The notes beneath the pieces were generated by a model that saw nothing but the letters and a program-made list of their open reading frames with translations, ran no database searches and was not told where the DNA came from. From contig NZ_JBDLLG010000003.1 in NCBI RefSeq assembly GCF_039822625.1, positions 124,001 to 188,000 of the forward strand: DNA of 64,000 nucleotides, read 5' to 3'. The DNA is from Marinimicrobium locisalis (GTDB lineage Bacteria > Pseudomonadota > Gammaproteobacteria > Pseudomonadales > Cellvibrionaceae). Positions 26,548 through 34,793 of the stretch are shown here, in pieces; within the stretch, counting starts at the first letter, position 1, and each line of letters opens with the position of its first letter. The translations under genes were made by a program, and so were the position numbers.

Positions 26548-27325
26548 TTTTTTACTCTACGCCCTACTCTCCGGCCTGGGAGTGGCCCTGGTGGCCGGCC
26601 CCCTGGGCGCTCTGGTGGTCTGGCGCCGGATGGCCTATTTCGGTGACACCCTGGCCCACTCCGCCCTGATGGGTGTGACCTTCGGACTATTGCTGAACGT
26701 CAACCTCAACCTGGCCGTGGCCGTGGGGTGTCTGCTGCTAGCCCTGGTTTTGGTGGCCCTGCAGCACAACCGGTTGCTGGCCACCGACACCCTGCTGGGC
26801 ATTCTGTCCCACTCCACCCTGGCCTTGGGGCTGGTGATGGTAAGCCTATTTACGAACAGCCGGATCGACCTGCTGGGGTATCTGTTTGGCGACATCCTCT
26901 CCGCCAGTGCCACGGATGTGGTAACCGTCTGGGTAATCTCGGTGGTCGTCTCAGCCCTTTTACTGCTGCTCTGGCGCCCCCTGCTCGCCATAACCGTGCA
27001 CGAGGATCTGGCCCACGTGGAGGGCGTGCCGGTCACGGCTGTGCGCACCGCCTTAATGCTATTGATGGCCCTGGTGATTGCCATCGCCATGAAGGTGGTG
27101 GGGGTCTTGCTGATTACCGCCCTTCTGATTATTCCGGCGGCCACCAGCCGGCGTCTTACCCACACTCCCGAGACCATGGCGCTGGGAGCGAGTCTGCTCG
27201 GGGCGCTCTCGGTAGCCGGCGGTTTGGGAGCCTCTTTTATTTGGGACAGCCCCGCCGGACCTTCGATCGTACTGTGTGCCACCGTGGCATTTGTGCTCTC
27301 CCTACTAAAGCGTGCCGACGGCTGA
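26540..27325 (+). CDS. znuB: Zinc ABC transporter permease ZnuB
   Basis: This 261-residue inner-membrane permease of the ABC-3 family has about eight transmembrane helices spread over the whole length. LVVWRRMAYFGDTLAHSALMG near residues 31-51 (signature region), LLGYLFGDIL near 120 and VGVLLITALLIIPAATSR near 190 are family hallmarks. It overlaps znuC by 8 bp, so translation is coupled. The open frame extends 29 codons upstream through the znuC His-rich tail and is an artefact of that repetitive sequence. Confidence 0.95.
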   Translation: MPDFLLYALLSGLGVALVAGPLGALVVWRRMAYFGDTLAHSALMGVTFGLLLNVNLNLAVAVGCLLLALVLVALQHNRLLATDTLLGILSHSTLALGLVMVSLFTNSRIDLLGYLFGDILSASATDVVTVWVISVVVSALLLLLWRPLLAITVHEDLAHVEGVPVTAVRTALMLLMALVIAIAMKVVGVLLITALLIIPAATSRRLTHTPETMALGASLLGALSVAGGLGASFIWDSPAGPSIVLCATVAFVLSLLKRADG

Positions 27326-27443
27326 AGTGCTCACCCTCCGGCGCGCCTTTACACCTTCCAACCAGCTCCTACCCCTTCCCCGGTGGTTTCCGCGTCATCC
27401 ATGACAACATTATTTTGGTAAAACGGCTCCATTTGACCGATTT

Positions 27444-27472
27444 TTGTGCAATAATGGCAGAGTTGTTATACA
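27444..27472 (+). promoter_or_regulatory. Sigma70-type promoter for the 72-residue protein gene
   Basis: TTGTGC (27444-27449) and TATACA (27467-27472) are separated by exactly 17 nt. The start site would fall about 16 nt before the ATG at 27495. Confidence 0.55.
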
Positions 27473-27494
27473 AGCACGCAAAAGGACTCTGCTT

Positions 27495-27713
27495 ATGGTC
27501 AGCCCAAATGTTGTAATCGGCAACGAATCCGTCAGAGGCGATGCCATCGCCACCAAGGTACACCAGGATATTGCCTTCCTTACCGACCGCCTCGGCCGCC
27601 TGGAAACCCAAGCCAGCCCCAACCCCCAAGTCATGAAGGTCTACCGAGACATGCTTGAGAGCCGCTATGCCGTGCTCGAATGGCTGACGCAGGATCACAT
27701 GGCGAATGGTTGA
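27495..27713 (+). CDS. Small conserved-looking cytoplasmic protein of unknown function
   Basis: This 72-residue acidic/neutral protein has the start chosen at 27495, where AAGGA lies 8 nt upstream. The frame is open 17 codons further without an SD. The chain is predicted mostly helical (KVHQDIAFLTDRLGRLETQ, then MKVYRDMLESRYAVLEWL), with no signal peptide or membrane segment. It has its own promoter. I do not recognise a family. The clean SD, start and codon pattern make it likely real. It is separate from znuB (169-bp gap) and convergent with the dehydratase gene. Confidence 0.62.
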   Translation: MVSPNVVIGNESVRGDAIATKVHQDIAFLTDRLGRLETQASPNPQVMKVYRDMLESRYAVLEWLTQDHMANG

Positions 27714-27809
27714 CGGGCACGGCTCCCCTTTTGTACCAGTGCTGGCCATCCATAGCCTGTGAACCGGTTGTCGTCTCGTTAGCCGCTCTCCCTTGTCCTG
27801 GGCCCTCGC

Positions 27810-29045
27810 TTACACCCGCCTAACCGGCAAACAGCCGGGCCCGATGGGCTCGAAGGATTTGTAGGTCAGAATGAACTCCTGGTGCCCGAGCTGTTCGGAC
27901 AAGCTTCGCTCGCCCAAAGCGACGGCCCGCACCTGGCGGTAAATCTCCTCACCCACCTCGTCGAGACTGGCATCGCCGTTAAGAATCCGCCCGGCGTTTA
28001 CATCCATATCCCCGTAGAGTTTTTCGTAGGTTTCCGGGTTGGCGCAGATTTTAATCACCGGCGAGATTGCCGAACCCACCACCGAGCCGCGTCCAGTGGT
28101 GAACAAAGTCAGATGACAGCCACTGGCGATCATCTCAACGATCTCGGCATTGTCGGCAATGTTGGGGAACCCGAACCTGGGCTCGCCGTCGGGAACCACA
28201 TCTAACAGGTAGAGACCGCCCGCGGGAGGGCAATCGCCGGGCTTGAGCAAGCCGCTGATGGGCGAGGCGCCGGATTTGGAATAAGCCCCCATGGACTTCT
28301 CCTCCAGGGTGGTCAGGCCGCCATCGGCATTGCCGGGAGCAAAGCTCCCAAACCCCATGGTGCGGTAATAGCGCTCGGCCTTGGCGACGCTGTCCTGAAT
28401 CTGTTGCCCGAGCTCGGGAGTCGCGGCCCGCTCCGCCATGATGTTCTCACAGCCAATCAGCTCGCCGGTCTCTTCAAACATACAGGCGGCGCCCTCCGCC
28501 ACCAGGCGATCAAAGCACCGGCCCACCGCCGGGTTGGCGGTAATCCCGCTGGTGCCGTCACTGCCGCCGCAAATGGTGCCCACCACCAGCTCATTCATGG
28601 CCATGGGTACGGGGACCTGTTGTGCCATCTGCTCACGCAGGGCGCCCACACTCTGAATGCCTCTGGCCACGGTGGAGGCAGTGCCACCATTTTCCTGAAT
28701 CACCAGCAAGTCGACCGGGCGGCCGCTGGCGGCAATCTGTTCACGCAACTCGTCCCGGTCCATACTTTCACAGCCGAGCGAGACCAACAGTACCCCACCC
28801 ACGTTCGGGTGGGTACACAGCGCGTTCATCATGTCGCTGGCGTAATCGTTGGGAAAGCAGCCGGGGAAGCCGATCAGGTGAACGTCCAGGTCGTCAAAAT
28901 GCTGGACGATCTTCCGGCTGACATGGTGGGCGCACTCCACCAGATAGGCGACCAATACCACGTTGCGAATGCCCTTTCGTCCGTCCTCACGAAGGTAACC
29001 CCTGAGGGAGGGGGGCTGAGCGGTGGCCTGCGGGATAGCACTCAC
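27810..29045 (-). CDS. UxaA-family sugar-acid dehydratase, large (C-terminal) subunit
   Basis: This 411-residue enzyme is of the altronate/galactarate dehydratase family. Markers are LVAYLVECAHH near 31, LVSLGCESMD near 87, ELVVGTICGGSDGTSGITANPAVG near 155-178 and LTLFTTGRGSVVGSAISPVIKICAN near 310. The start is GTG, overlapping the small-subunit stop by GTGA, with AGGAG 8 nt upstream. Members split as SAF-domain plus catalytic subunit dehydrate sugar acids to 2-keto-3-deoxy acids. The neighbouring lactonase, aldose dehydrogenase and FucP-like symporter point to L-fuconate or a stereochemically similar acid. That substrate is inference. Confidence 0.85.
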   Translation of the reverse strand: MSAIPQATAQPPSLRGYLREDGRKGIRNVVLVAYLVECAHHVSRKIVQHFDDLDVHLIGFPGCFPNDYASDMMNALCTHPNVGGVLLVSLGCESMDRDELREQIAASGRPVDLLVIQENGGTASTVARGIQSVGALREQMAQQVPVPMAMNELVVGTICGGSDGTSGITANPAVGRCFDRLVAEGAACMFEETGELIGCENIMAERAATPELGQQIQDSVAKAERYYRTMGFGSFAPGNADGGLTTLEEKSMGAYSKSGASPISGLLKPGDCPPAGGLYLLDVVPDGEPRFGFPNIADNAEIVEMIASGCHLTLFTTGRGSVVGSAISPVIKICANPETYEKLYGDMDVNAGRILNGDASLDEVGEEIYRQVRAVALGERSLSEQLGHQEFILTYKSFEPIGPGCLPVRRV

Positions 29046-29383
29046 GGTTTCGGCTCCTGTAACGAGGGGGGCGGGCGGTCTTCACGGCGCCGCGTATGGC
29101 TGGCCAGGTAATCGCTGGTCATGTTGTGCATGTGTACCCAGGCACCGGCGGCGACCGGCGCCAAGAGAGAGCCGATGGGCGCCCCGTACTTAAAGACCTT
29201 CTCTCCCTGGGCCATGTCCCAGCGGGCCATCTTGTGCCCCACCCCCAAGGGCTGGGGCAGCTCCAGGGGGCGCTCACCGACAACCACCCTTGTGCCCGCC
29301 CTCAGAGTCCGGGTGGCGACTAGGACATTGTCGCTCGGATGGAGCAGAATCAGCGCCTCTTTCGCGGCGGCTTTGTCATTCAT
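29042..29383 (-). CDS. UxaA-family dehydratase small subunit (SAF domain)
   Basis: This 113-residue SAF-domain protein corresponds to the N-terminal domain of altronate dehydratase (LLHPSDNVLVATRTLRAG, then LGHKMA-like VGHKMARWDM, then KYGAPIGSLLAPVAAGAWVHMHN). It works with the catalytic subunit it overlaps by 4 bp. The ATG at 29383 gives the expected SAF length. The longer open frame of 74 extra codons has low-complexity Arg/Gly/Pro composition and runs into the aldo/keto reductase gene. It lies 14 bp after that gene. Confidence 0.85.
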   Translation of the reverse strand: MNDKAAAKEALILLHPSDNVLVATRTLRAGTRVVVGERPLELPQPLGVGHKMARWDMAQGEKVFKYGAPIGSLLAPVAAGAWVHMHNMTSDYLASHTRRREDRPPPSLQEPKP

Positions 29384-29397
29384 GACGTGCGATCTCC

Positions 29398-30423
29398 CTA
29401 AGCCGGTACGGGCGCGTCGCCCGCTAACAGTTGTTGTTCTTTCAGAGCATCCCAGAAGGCCGGTGGTATGGGGGCGTCCATCCAGACCTTCGCTTGGTGG
29501 ACTTCCTCTGGATGCGCGCAGCCGGCAATCACCGACACCACCGCTGGGTGGGCCGTGGGAAACTGCAACGCCGCCGCCGGTAGGGGGACGCCAAAGTCCG
29601 CGCACACCACCTCCAAGGCGGCCACCCGCTCAATGATGCTCACGGGCGCGGACTCGTAGTTATAGCGAAACGGCCCCGAGCCCCCTACCCCGCTGGCGAG
29701 AATCCCCGAATTGAAGGCGCCCCCAATCACCACTGGCACCCCTTTGGCCAGGCAGGCCGGCAAGAGCCGCTCGAGGGCGGCCTGCTCCAGAAGGGTGTAG
29801 CGCCCGGCAAGCAACAGCACATCGATATCCAGTTCATTCAGGGCGCGCTCACACACGGCGGTTTCATTAACCCCCAGGCCAATGGCGTGAATGAGCCCCC
29901 GCTGTTTACACTCCCGAAGAGCGCGATAGCCACCCTGGCAAAACTGGTCCCAGTAAAAGCGGTCCCGTTCACCATGGGTTAGGGGCCCCAGATCGTGGGC
30001 GTAGACAATCGCGGGGCGGCGCCCGAGCCGTAGGCGGCTCTCTTCAAGCTGGGCCATTACGCCCTCGTAGCTGTAGTCAAACACCGGGGTCAGATCCGGA
30101 GCCCGAACGAAGCCAAACCGGGTCTCGGCCCGCCCATCGGAGGCGATCGGCTCAAGCCGCCGCCCCACCTTGGAGGAAAGCGTGCAAGACTCCCGTGCCA
30201 AGACGGCTCCCAAGCGCTGCTCGCTCAGCCCAAAACCGTAGTGGGGCGCGGTGTCGAAGTAGCTGATACCGTCGGCGCGGGCCTGGATTAACGTGGCCCG
30301 GGCCTGATCCTCGGAGAGAGGCCGATAGAGGTTGCCCAACGGGGCCGACCCAAAGCCGAGCAGAGGAAGCTCTAGGGGGGTGTCACCCAAGGGGCGGCGT
30401 TGCTGGGAGCGGGGCAATGTCAC
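29398..30423 (-). CDS. Aldo/keto reductase, D-threo-aldose (L-fucose) 1-dehydrogenase-like
   Basis: This 341-residue TIM-barrel oxidoreductase has LGFGSAPLGNLYRPL near residue 20, the catalytic Asp/Tyr in YFDTAPHYGFGLSE near 54, the catalytic Lys in LSSKVGRRL near 82 and the His in YAHDLG near 140. The LGNLY...HYG.GLSE pattern is that of the pyridoxal 4-dehydrogenase/L-fucose dehydrogenase subgroup, which oxidises aldoses to lactones with NAD(P)+. The start is GTG at 30423 with AAGG 6 nt upstream. It heads an operon with the two dehydratase subunits, with a promoter about 110 bp upstream. Confidence 0.82.
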   Translation of the reverse strand: MTLPRSQQRRPLGDTPLELPLLGFGSAPLGNLYRPLSEDQARATLIQARADGISYFDTAPHYGFGLSEQRLGAVLARESCTLSSKVGRRLEPIASDGRAETRFGFVRAPDLTPVFDYSYEGVMAQLEESRLRLGRRPAIVYAHDLGPLTHGERDRFYWDQFCQGGYRALRECKQRGLIHAIGLGVNETAVCERALNELDIDVLLLAGRYTLLEQAALERLLPACLAKGVPVVIGGAFNSGILASGVGGSGPFRYNYESAPVSIIERVAALEVVCADFGVPLPAAALQFPTAHPAVVSVIAGCAHPEEVHQAKVWMDAPIPPAFWDALKEQQLLAGDAPVPA

Positions 30424-30529
30424 GAGCGGCCTTCTATTGAGTGTGGGAATTGTTCGGTCTTTCGATTAACAAGCGACTTGCGAGCGGTGAACGAGGGCCT
30501 GAACAGCGGGTGCCGAGGCGCTCGACGTT

Positions 30530-30559
30530 TTTATAATTAAAAAACCACTTACAAGTAAA
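30530..30559 (-). promoter_or_regulatory. Promoter of the aldo/keto reductase-dehydratase operon, with a small palindrome
   Basis: On the minus strand TTTACT and TATAAA are 18 nt apart in an AT-rich island. An ACTTGTAAGT motif overlaps the -35, a plausible GntR-type half-palindrome. No regulator gene is present nearby. Confidence 0.45.
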
Positions 30560-30623
30560 ATTAAAAACACACCGTTTGTCAACCGCTTTCTCGGCAATGC
30601 CGCACTGGCACCAGCTCGAACCT

Positions 30624-31466
30624 CTAACTTTTAGGGGCTAACCCATAGACCACCCGGGCATTGCCCCCAAACACCGCTGCTTCCTGTTCCGGACACCGCA
30701 AGCGCACCCGCTCGCGGGCCCGCGCCAACCAATCGGCGTAATGGCTGTTCAAGGTCAGCACGGGCCAATCACTCCCCCATAGCACCCGTTTGGGTCCGAA
30801 CAGAGTCAAAATACGGTCAATGTAATCGTTCATTGCCTCCGCCGGTTGCGCGGGCATCATTTCAGTGGCCAGGCCGGACAATTTACATGCCACATTCGGC
30901 TTCGAGGCCAGGGCCGCAAGGTGTTGCGTCCACTGCTCCATTTCCCCTTGGGCAATATTGGGCTTGCCCCCGTGATCAAGCACAATTGAAAGGGTGGGAT
31001 GGTGCCGTGCCAGAGCGTGGATCACCGGTAACTGACGGGGGGTCACCAGGGCATCGAATACCAGCTTCCGCTCGGCCAGAGCCGCCAGCGCGTCGGGACG
31101 CGCACGGCGCAAAATCCAATCATCCTCACCCAGGTCCTGAAGCATGGGCCGAATACCGCAGAGACGGGGGTGGTCCGCCAGCTCGTGCACGGTCTGCACG
31201 GCATTGGATGCACTGAGGTCCACCCATCCGACTACGCCCAGAATACGCGGATCCCGCTCCGCCAGCGTCAACAGGTATTGGGTATCGTCAAGGTGAGGCT
31301 GGGACTGGACCAAAATGGAACCACTGACGCCACAGGACGAGGCCTCCGCCCAGAAGTCCGCCGGGCCCAAATCCCGGTAGAGTGGTTCTAGCGCCGGGGT
31401 GGGCCAACGACATTCGGGCCGGCTCAGCTGCCAGCAGTGATGGTGGGCATCAATGATTTCGTTCAT
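30624..31466 (-). CDS. Amidohydrolase-family sugar lactonase (L-fuconolactonase-like)
   Basis: This 280-residue TIM-barrel hydrolase opens with the metal motif IDAHHHCWQLSRPEC at residues 5-19. It has the family landmarks GVVGWVDLSA near 100, LVFDALVTPRQLPVI near 145, VLDHGGKP near 175 and the catalytic Asp in LWGSDWPVL near 245. These match COG3618 lactonases, which hydrolyse sugar lactones made by aldose dehydrogenases. The ATG at 31466 replaces a longer frame with an unlikely Arg-rich leader. It is 10 bp downstream of the symporter gene and in the same operon. Confidence 0.85.
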   Translation of the reverse strand: MNEIIDAHHHCWQLSRPECRWPTPALEPLYRDLGPADFWAEASSCGVSGSILVQSQPHLDDTQYLLTLAERDPRILGVVGWVDLSASNAVQTVHELADHPRLCGIRPMLQDLGEDDWILRRARPDALAALAERKLVFDALVTPRQLPVIHALARHHPTLSIVLDHGGKPNIAQGEMEQWTQHLAALASKPNVACKLSGLATEMMPAQPAEAMNDYIDRILTLFGPKRVLWGSDWPVLTLNSHYADWLARARERVRLRCPEQEAAVFGGNARVVYGLAPKS

Positions 31467-31476
31467 ACCCTTCCCT

Positions 31477-32796
31477 CTATACCGAACCCTTCCCCGACTT
31501 CGCCATGCCCTCCCTGAGGGTACGCCGGGCGAAAGCCGCGACCACGAAAAAACACACCAGGGGCACACCCACGGCCCAATGAATCGCCGTCAGATCTGAC
31601 ACCAACCCCATCAACGCGGTGATAACCGCCCCGCCAATAATGGCCATCACCAACAGAGCGGAACCGGCTTTGGTCAGGGCACCGAGGCCCCGGAGGCTGA
31701 GTGCGAAGATAGTGGGAAACATTAAGGACATAAAAAAGCTGGTACCGGCCAGGGCCACCAGACCAACCCGGCTGGGGGCGAGCATGGCCACGGCGCAAAG
31801 CACGATGTTGGCCAGGGCGTAGATCAGCATCAAACGGGCGGGAGCCACCCGCCCCATTAAGGCAGTGGCGACGAAGCGGCCGATCATAAACGCCACGAGG
31901 GAGGCGGCAAGGTAATCCGCCAGGGTCTTTTCCCCCGCGCCGGGCAGGGCTGCCTGCCCATAACGAATCATATAGCTCCAGATACACACCTGCGCTCCCA
32001 CGTAAAAGAACTGGGCCGCCACGCCGAAAAGGTAGTAACGCCGCCGAAACAGCGCTTTGAAATCCCGTAAGCGAAAACGGTGGTCGGTGTCCTCCTGCCC
32101 GCCAACAACGGTGGGGAAACGCACCCACCACACCGCCAACGCCCAGAGCAGCACAACGGCGGCAATCGCCACGTAGGGGGCCGCGACTGCCTGGACTTCG
32201 GCCGTGTAAAACGCCGTGCGCTCGGCCTGCGTCATGGCCGCCAGAGCTGCTGGGCTGGGCTCCACACCGGAGAGAATGAACTCACGCCCAATCAATACCC
32301 CTGAGATAGTCCCCAGGGAGTTGAAGGATTGAGCGAAGTTGAGCCGCCGCTCGGCCGTCTCCGGGTGCCCCATGGCGACGATCAGCGGGTTCGCGGAGGT
32401 TTCCAAAAACGCCAAGCCACTGGCAATCACAAACAGTGCCAATAAAAAGTACCCATACTCCTGCGCCTGGGCGGCGGGATAGAACAGCCCGGCCCCCAAG
32501 CCGTAGAGCAGCAACCCGGTAATAACCGCCGCCTTATAGCCAAAACACTTCATTGCCAGCGAGGCCGGAATGGCCAGGGCGAAGTAGCCGAAGTAGAACG
32601 CCGACTGCACCCACCCGGAAGCAAAATCACTGAGCACAAACGCTTTTTTGAACTGAGTGATTAAAATATCGTTCAGGTTGTTGGCCACGCCCCACATAAA
32701 AAAGAGGCTGACAATCAGAAACAGGGGCAGCCAGAGCGCCAAGCCGGTCATGGCTTGCGCCCGAGCTGGAGTTTGGACCTGCGCACTATCATTCAT
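31477..32796 (-). CDS. fucP: L-fucose:H+ symporter-like MFS permease (FucP family)
   Basis: This 439-residue transporter has twelve predicted membrane helices. The FucP/GluP hallmarks are SLFFMWGVANNLNDILITQFKK, split around residues 28-50, WVQSAFYFGYFALAIPAS near 60, GLAFLETSANPLI near 140 and LNFAQSFNSLG near 160. The Asp/Asn residues needed for proton-coupled sugar binding lie in the NNLND and ETSANP segments. It brings in L-fucose or a related aldose for the adjacent lactonase and dehydrogenase. The ATG at 32796 has GGAG rather far upstream (14 nt). The frame extends 38 codons without support. Confidence 0.85.
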   Translation of the reverse strand: MNDSAQVQTPARAQAMTGLALWLPLFLIVSLFFMWGVANNLNDILITQFKKAFVLSDFASGWVQSAFYFGYFALAIPASLAMKCFGYKAAVITGLLLYGLGAGLFYPAAQAQEYGYFLLALFVIASGLAFLETSANPLIVAMGHPETAERRLNFAQSFNSLGTISGVLIGREFILSGVEPSPAALAAMTQAERTAFYTAEVQAVAAPYVAIAAVVLLWALAVWWVRFPTVVGGQEDTDHRFRLRDFKALFRRRYYLFGVAAQFFYVGAQVCIWSYMIRYGQAALPGAGEKTLADYLAASLVAFMIGRFVATALMGRVAPARLMLIYALANIVLCAVAMLAPSRVGLVALAGTSFFMSLMFPTIFALSLRGLGALTKAGSALLVMAIIGGAVITALMGLVSDLTAIHWAVGVPLVCFFVVAAFARRTLREGMAKSGKGSV

Positions 32797-32880
32797 GGGG
32801 TTTTCGAACTCTCCTTTGAACTCGCTCTTGAGAGCGATCAACGGCGCACGGCGGGCTGAAAACACGCTGAGCAACGGATT

Positions 32881-32930
32881 ATTATGGCTCTCTGTATACC
32901 ACAGGTTCAATTGACACGGAAAACGTTCTT
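32881..32930 (-). promoter_or_regulatory. Promoter/operator of the FucP-like symporter operon
   Basis: On the minus strand TTGAAC (32905-32910) and CATAAT (32881-32886) are 18 nt apart. GTATAC with flanking TGTGG...CAGAG lies between them, like GntR/UxuR-type operators. GGAAAACGTTCTT (32918-32930), a LacI-type core with central CG, lies just upstream of the -35. Both operator assignments are tentative. Confidence 0.45.
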
Positions 32931-33141
32931 TATTTTTGGGATATTTCCTCGTGGGGCACGGCTCCCCGCCAACCTGTAGGGTGTCTACATTAGAGGGTTC
33001 ACATAGAGAAGGGGTTGCCGGGTGGCGCTGCGCTTACCCAGCCTACGCCTTGGGGAGAGGGGTAGAGGTCCCGGTGCCGATGGGCCCTCAGTGCCGATAG
33101 CGCCGGGAACGTGCACGAGAGGGCCACCGAAACGGGATCCG
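32931..33141. repeat. Intergenic region with a REP-like stem
   Basis: The gap between the sugar-acid module and the oxidase operon has no gene. Positions about 33015-33050 carry a REP-like unit (GCCGGGTGGCG, then TGCGCTTACCC, then AGCCTACG). Its GGGT...ACCC stem and CTACG end resemble the element at 8678, but in a single, imperfect copy. Confidence 0.5.
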
Positions 33142-33807
33142 TTAGTGAGGAAACGCCTCGGTAATCGCCCGATAGTGCTCCGCCATTTTCGCTGGATCAA
33201 AAGGCGGCTTGAAGAAGGCGTGATAGTCGCCCCGGGGGTTGAACAGGACGACTTGGCCGCCGTGGTCTATGGTGTAATCTTCACCCTCCAGAGTGACCTT
33301 GGCAAAGGCGACGTTGGCTTCATTCGCGAAGCGTTTCAAGGTCAAAAACTCGCCGGTCACTCCCACAAAATCCTCATGGAAGTGGGGAACGTATTCCGCC
33401 AACACCTCCGGGGTATCGCGGGCGGGATCCAGCGTTACCAGCAGAACCTGAGTATTGGCGAGCCGCTCGGCACTGAGCTCTCCCATCATGCGGGACAGTT
33501 CCGCCATGGTGACCGGGCAGATATCCGGGCAGTGGGTAAAACCGAAAAAGGCCAGGGTCCAGACGCCCTCCAGGTCCTCATCGGTGAAAGGCTCACCACG
33601 GTGATTGACCAGTTCGAAGTCTGTCAGTCGGCGGGGCTGTTCAAAGACCACCGTGCCCTGCTCCCTGAGGGCCTCCCGGTCCAGAGGTGGCTCGCGCGTG
33701 ACTTTGTAGACCTGCAAGCCAATAACCAGGGCCACAATGGTTACCAGGATGGCTACCGTGCGGCGGATGCCGCGTCTTTGGGCAGCGCGATTAACGTCCG
33801 GGGCCAT
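33142..33807 (-). CDS. SCO1/SenC copper chaperone for cytochrome oxidase
   Basis: This 221-residue protein is anchored by one N-terminal membrane helix (residues 17-37). The thioredoxin-like SCO domain carries the copper ligands Cys-x3-Cys in FTHCPDICPVTMAEL near 95 and the later His in TIDHGGQVVLFNP near 185. It delivers or reduces copper for the CuA site of subunit II. It is the last gene of the cta operon, 6 bp after the farnesyltransferase gene. Confidence 0.92.
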   Translation of the reverse strand: MAPDVNRAAQRRGIRRTVAILVTIVALVIGLQVYKVTREPPLDREALREQGTVVFEQPRRLTDFELVNHRGEPFTDEDLEGVWTLAFFGFTHCPDICPVTMAELSRMMGELSAERLANTQVLLVTLDPARDTPEVLAEYVPHFHEDFVGVTGEFLTLKRFANEANVAFAKVTLEGEDYTIDHGGQVVLFNPRGDYHAFFKPPFDPAKMAEHYRAITEAFPH

Positions 33808-33813
33808 CGGCGC

Positions 33814-34749
33814 TTACACCCCAGCCGCTAAGTAGTGAGTGGGTACCGGCAATAAGTAGTGGTCAAGCAGCATAATCACGAACAGCGCCATCAGGTAGAC
33901 AATCGAATACTTGAAGGTATCCATTCCCACGTTGGGCTTGTTCTTGCTCAGCAGTAGCGCCAGGGACCAGTACAGAAACCCCGCGCCCAATACCAACGCT
34001 CCCAGTAGGTAGAGCCAGTTCAACATGCCGGTAATGTAGGGCAGCATGGTCACCAATACCAGGATGACGGTGTACAACAATATATGCAGCTTGGTGTATT
34101 GCTCCCCGTGGGTTACCGGCAGCATGGGGATGTCCGCCTTGGCGTACTCCTCCTTTCTATGCACCGCCAGGGCCCAGAAGTGCGGTGGCGTCCAGGCGAA
34201 GATGATCAGTACCAGCAACAGGGCGTGGCCGTGGATTTCCCCGGTAACCGCTGTCCAGCCCAGTAGCGGTGGCGCGGCGCCGGCGATACCGCCAATCACA
34301 ATATTTTGGGGAGTGGCTCGCTTAAGGAAAAGGGTGTACACCACCGCGTAACCCAGCAGGGACACCAGCGTCAGTACCGCCGTCAGGGTATTGATAAACA
34401 CCACAAGCAGCGCCATACCCAGGGCGCCGATCACCGAGGCAAAAATCGCTGCCTGCATCGGCTCGACCCGCCCCTTGGCGATGGGCCGATTGAAGGTACG
34501 CGCCATTTTCTGATCGACGTGGCGGTCCACCAGGTGATTGACCGTGGCGGCCGAGCCCGCGCAAAGTGCGATCCCCAGGTTACCGATCAACAGGACATCC
34601 AAGGGCACCATACCGGGCACCGCGAGCAACATGCCGATGACCGAGGTGAGGATCATGAGCATCACTACATTGGGCTTGCACAGCTCGTAATAATCCCGCC
34701 AGCTAATATGGCCGGTCGACGCTCGGGTATTGTCTATAGTCTTCGCCAT
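33814..34749 (-). CDS. ctaB: Protohaem IX farnesyltransferase
   Basis: This 311-residue polytopic UbiA-type prenyltransferase has the Asp-rich motif NHLVDRHVDQKMARTFNRP near residues 75-93 and the second Asp/His region in HFWALAVHRKEEYAKADIPML near 197. Nine membrane helices are predicted. It converts haem B to haem O, the precursor of haem A for this operon's oxidase. It sits between ctaA and the SCO gene. Confidence 0.94.
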   Translation of the reverse strand: MAKTIDNTRASTGHISWRDYYELCKPNVVMLMILTSVIGMLLAVPGMVPLDVLLIGNLGIALCAGSAATVNHLVDRHVDQKMARTFNRPIAKGRVEPMQAAIFASVIGALGMALLVVFINTLTAVLTLVSLLGYAVVYTLFLKRATPQNIVIGGIAGAAPPLLGWTAVTGEIHGHALLLVLIIFAWTPPHFWALAVHRKEEYAKADIPMLPVTHGEQYTKLHILLYTVILVLVTMLPYITGMLNWLYLLGALVLGAGFLYWSLALLLSKNKPNVGMDTFKYSIVYLMALFVIMLLDHYLLPVPTHYLAAGV

Positions 34750-34793
34750 GGAAGGGGCACCTCGGATTTATTATCGCCCTAGTGGGCCGGCCA

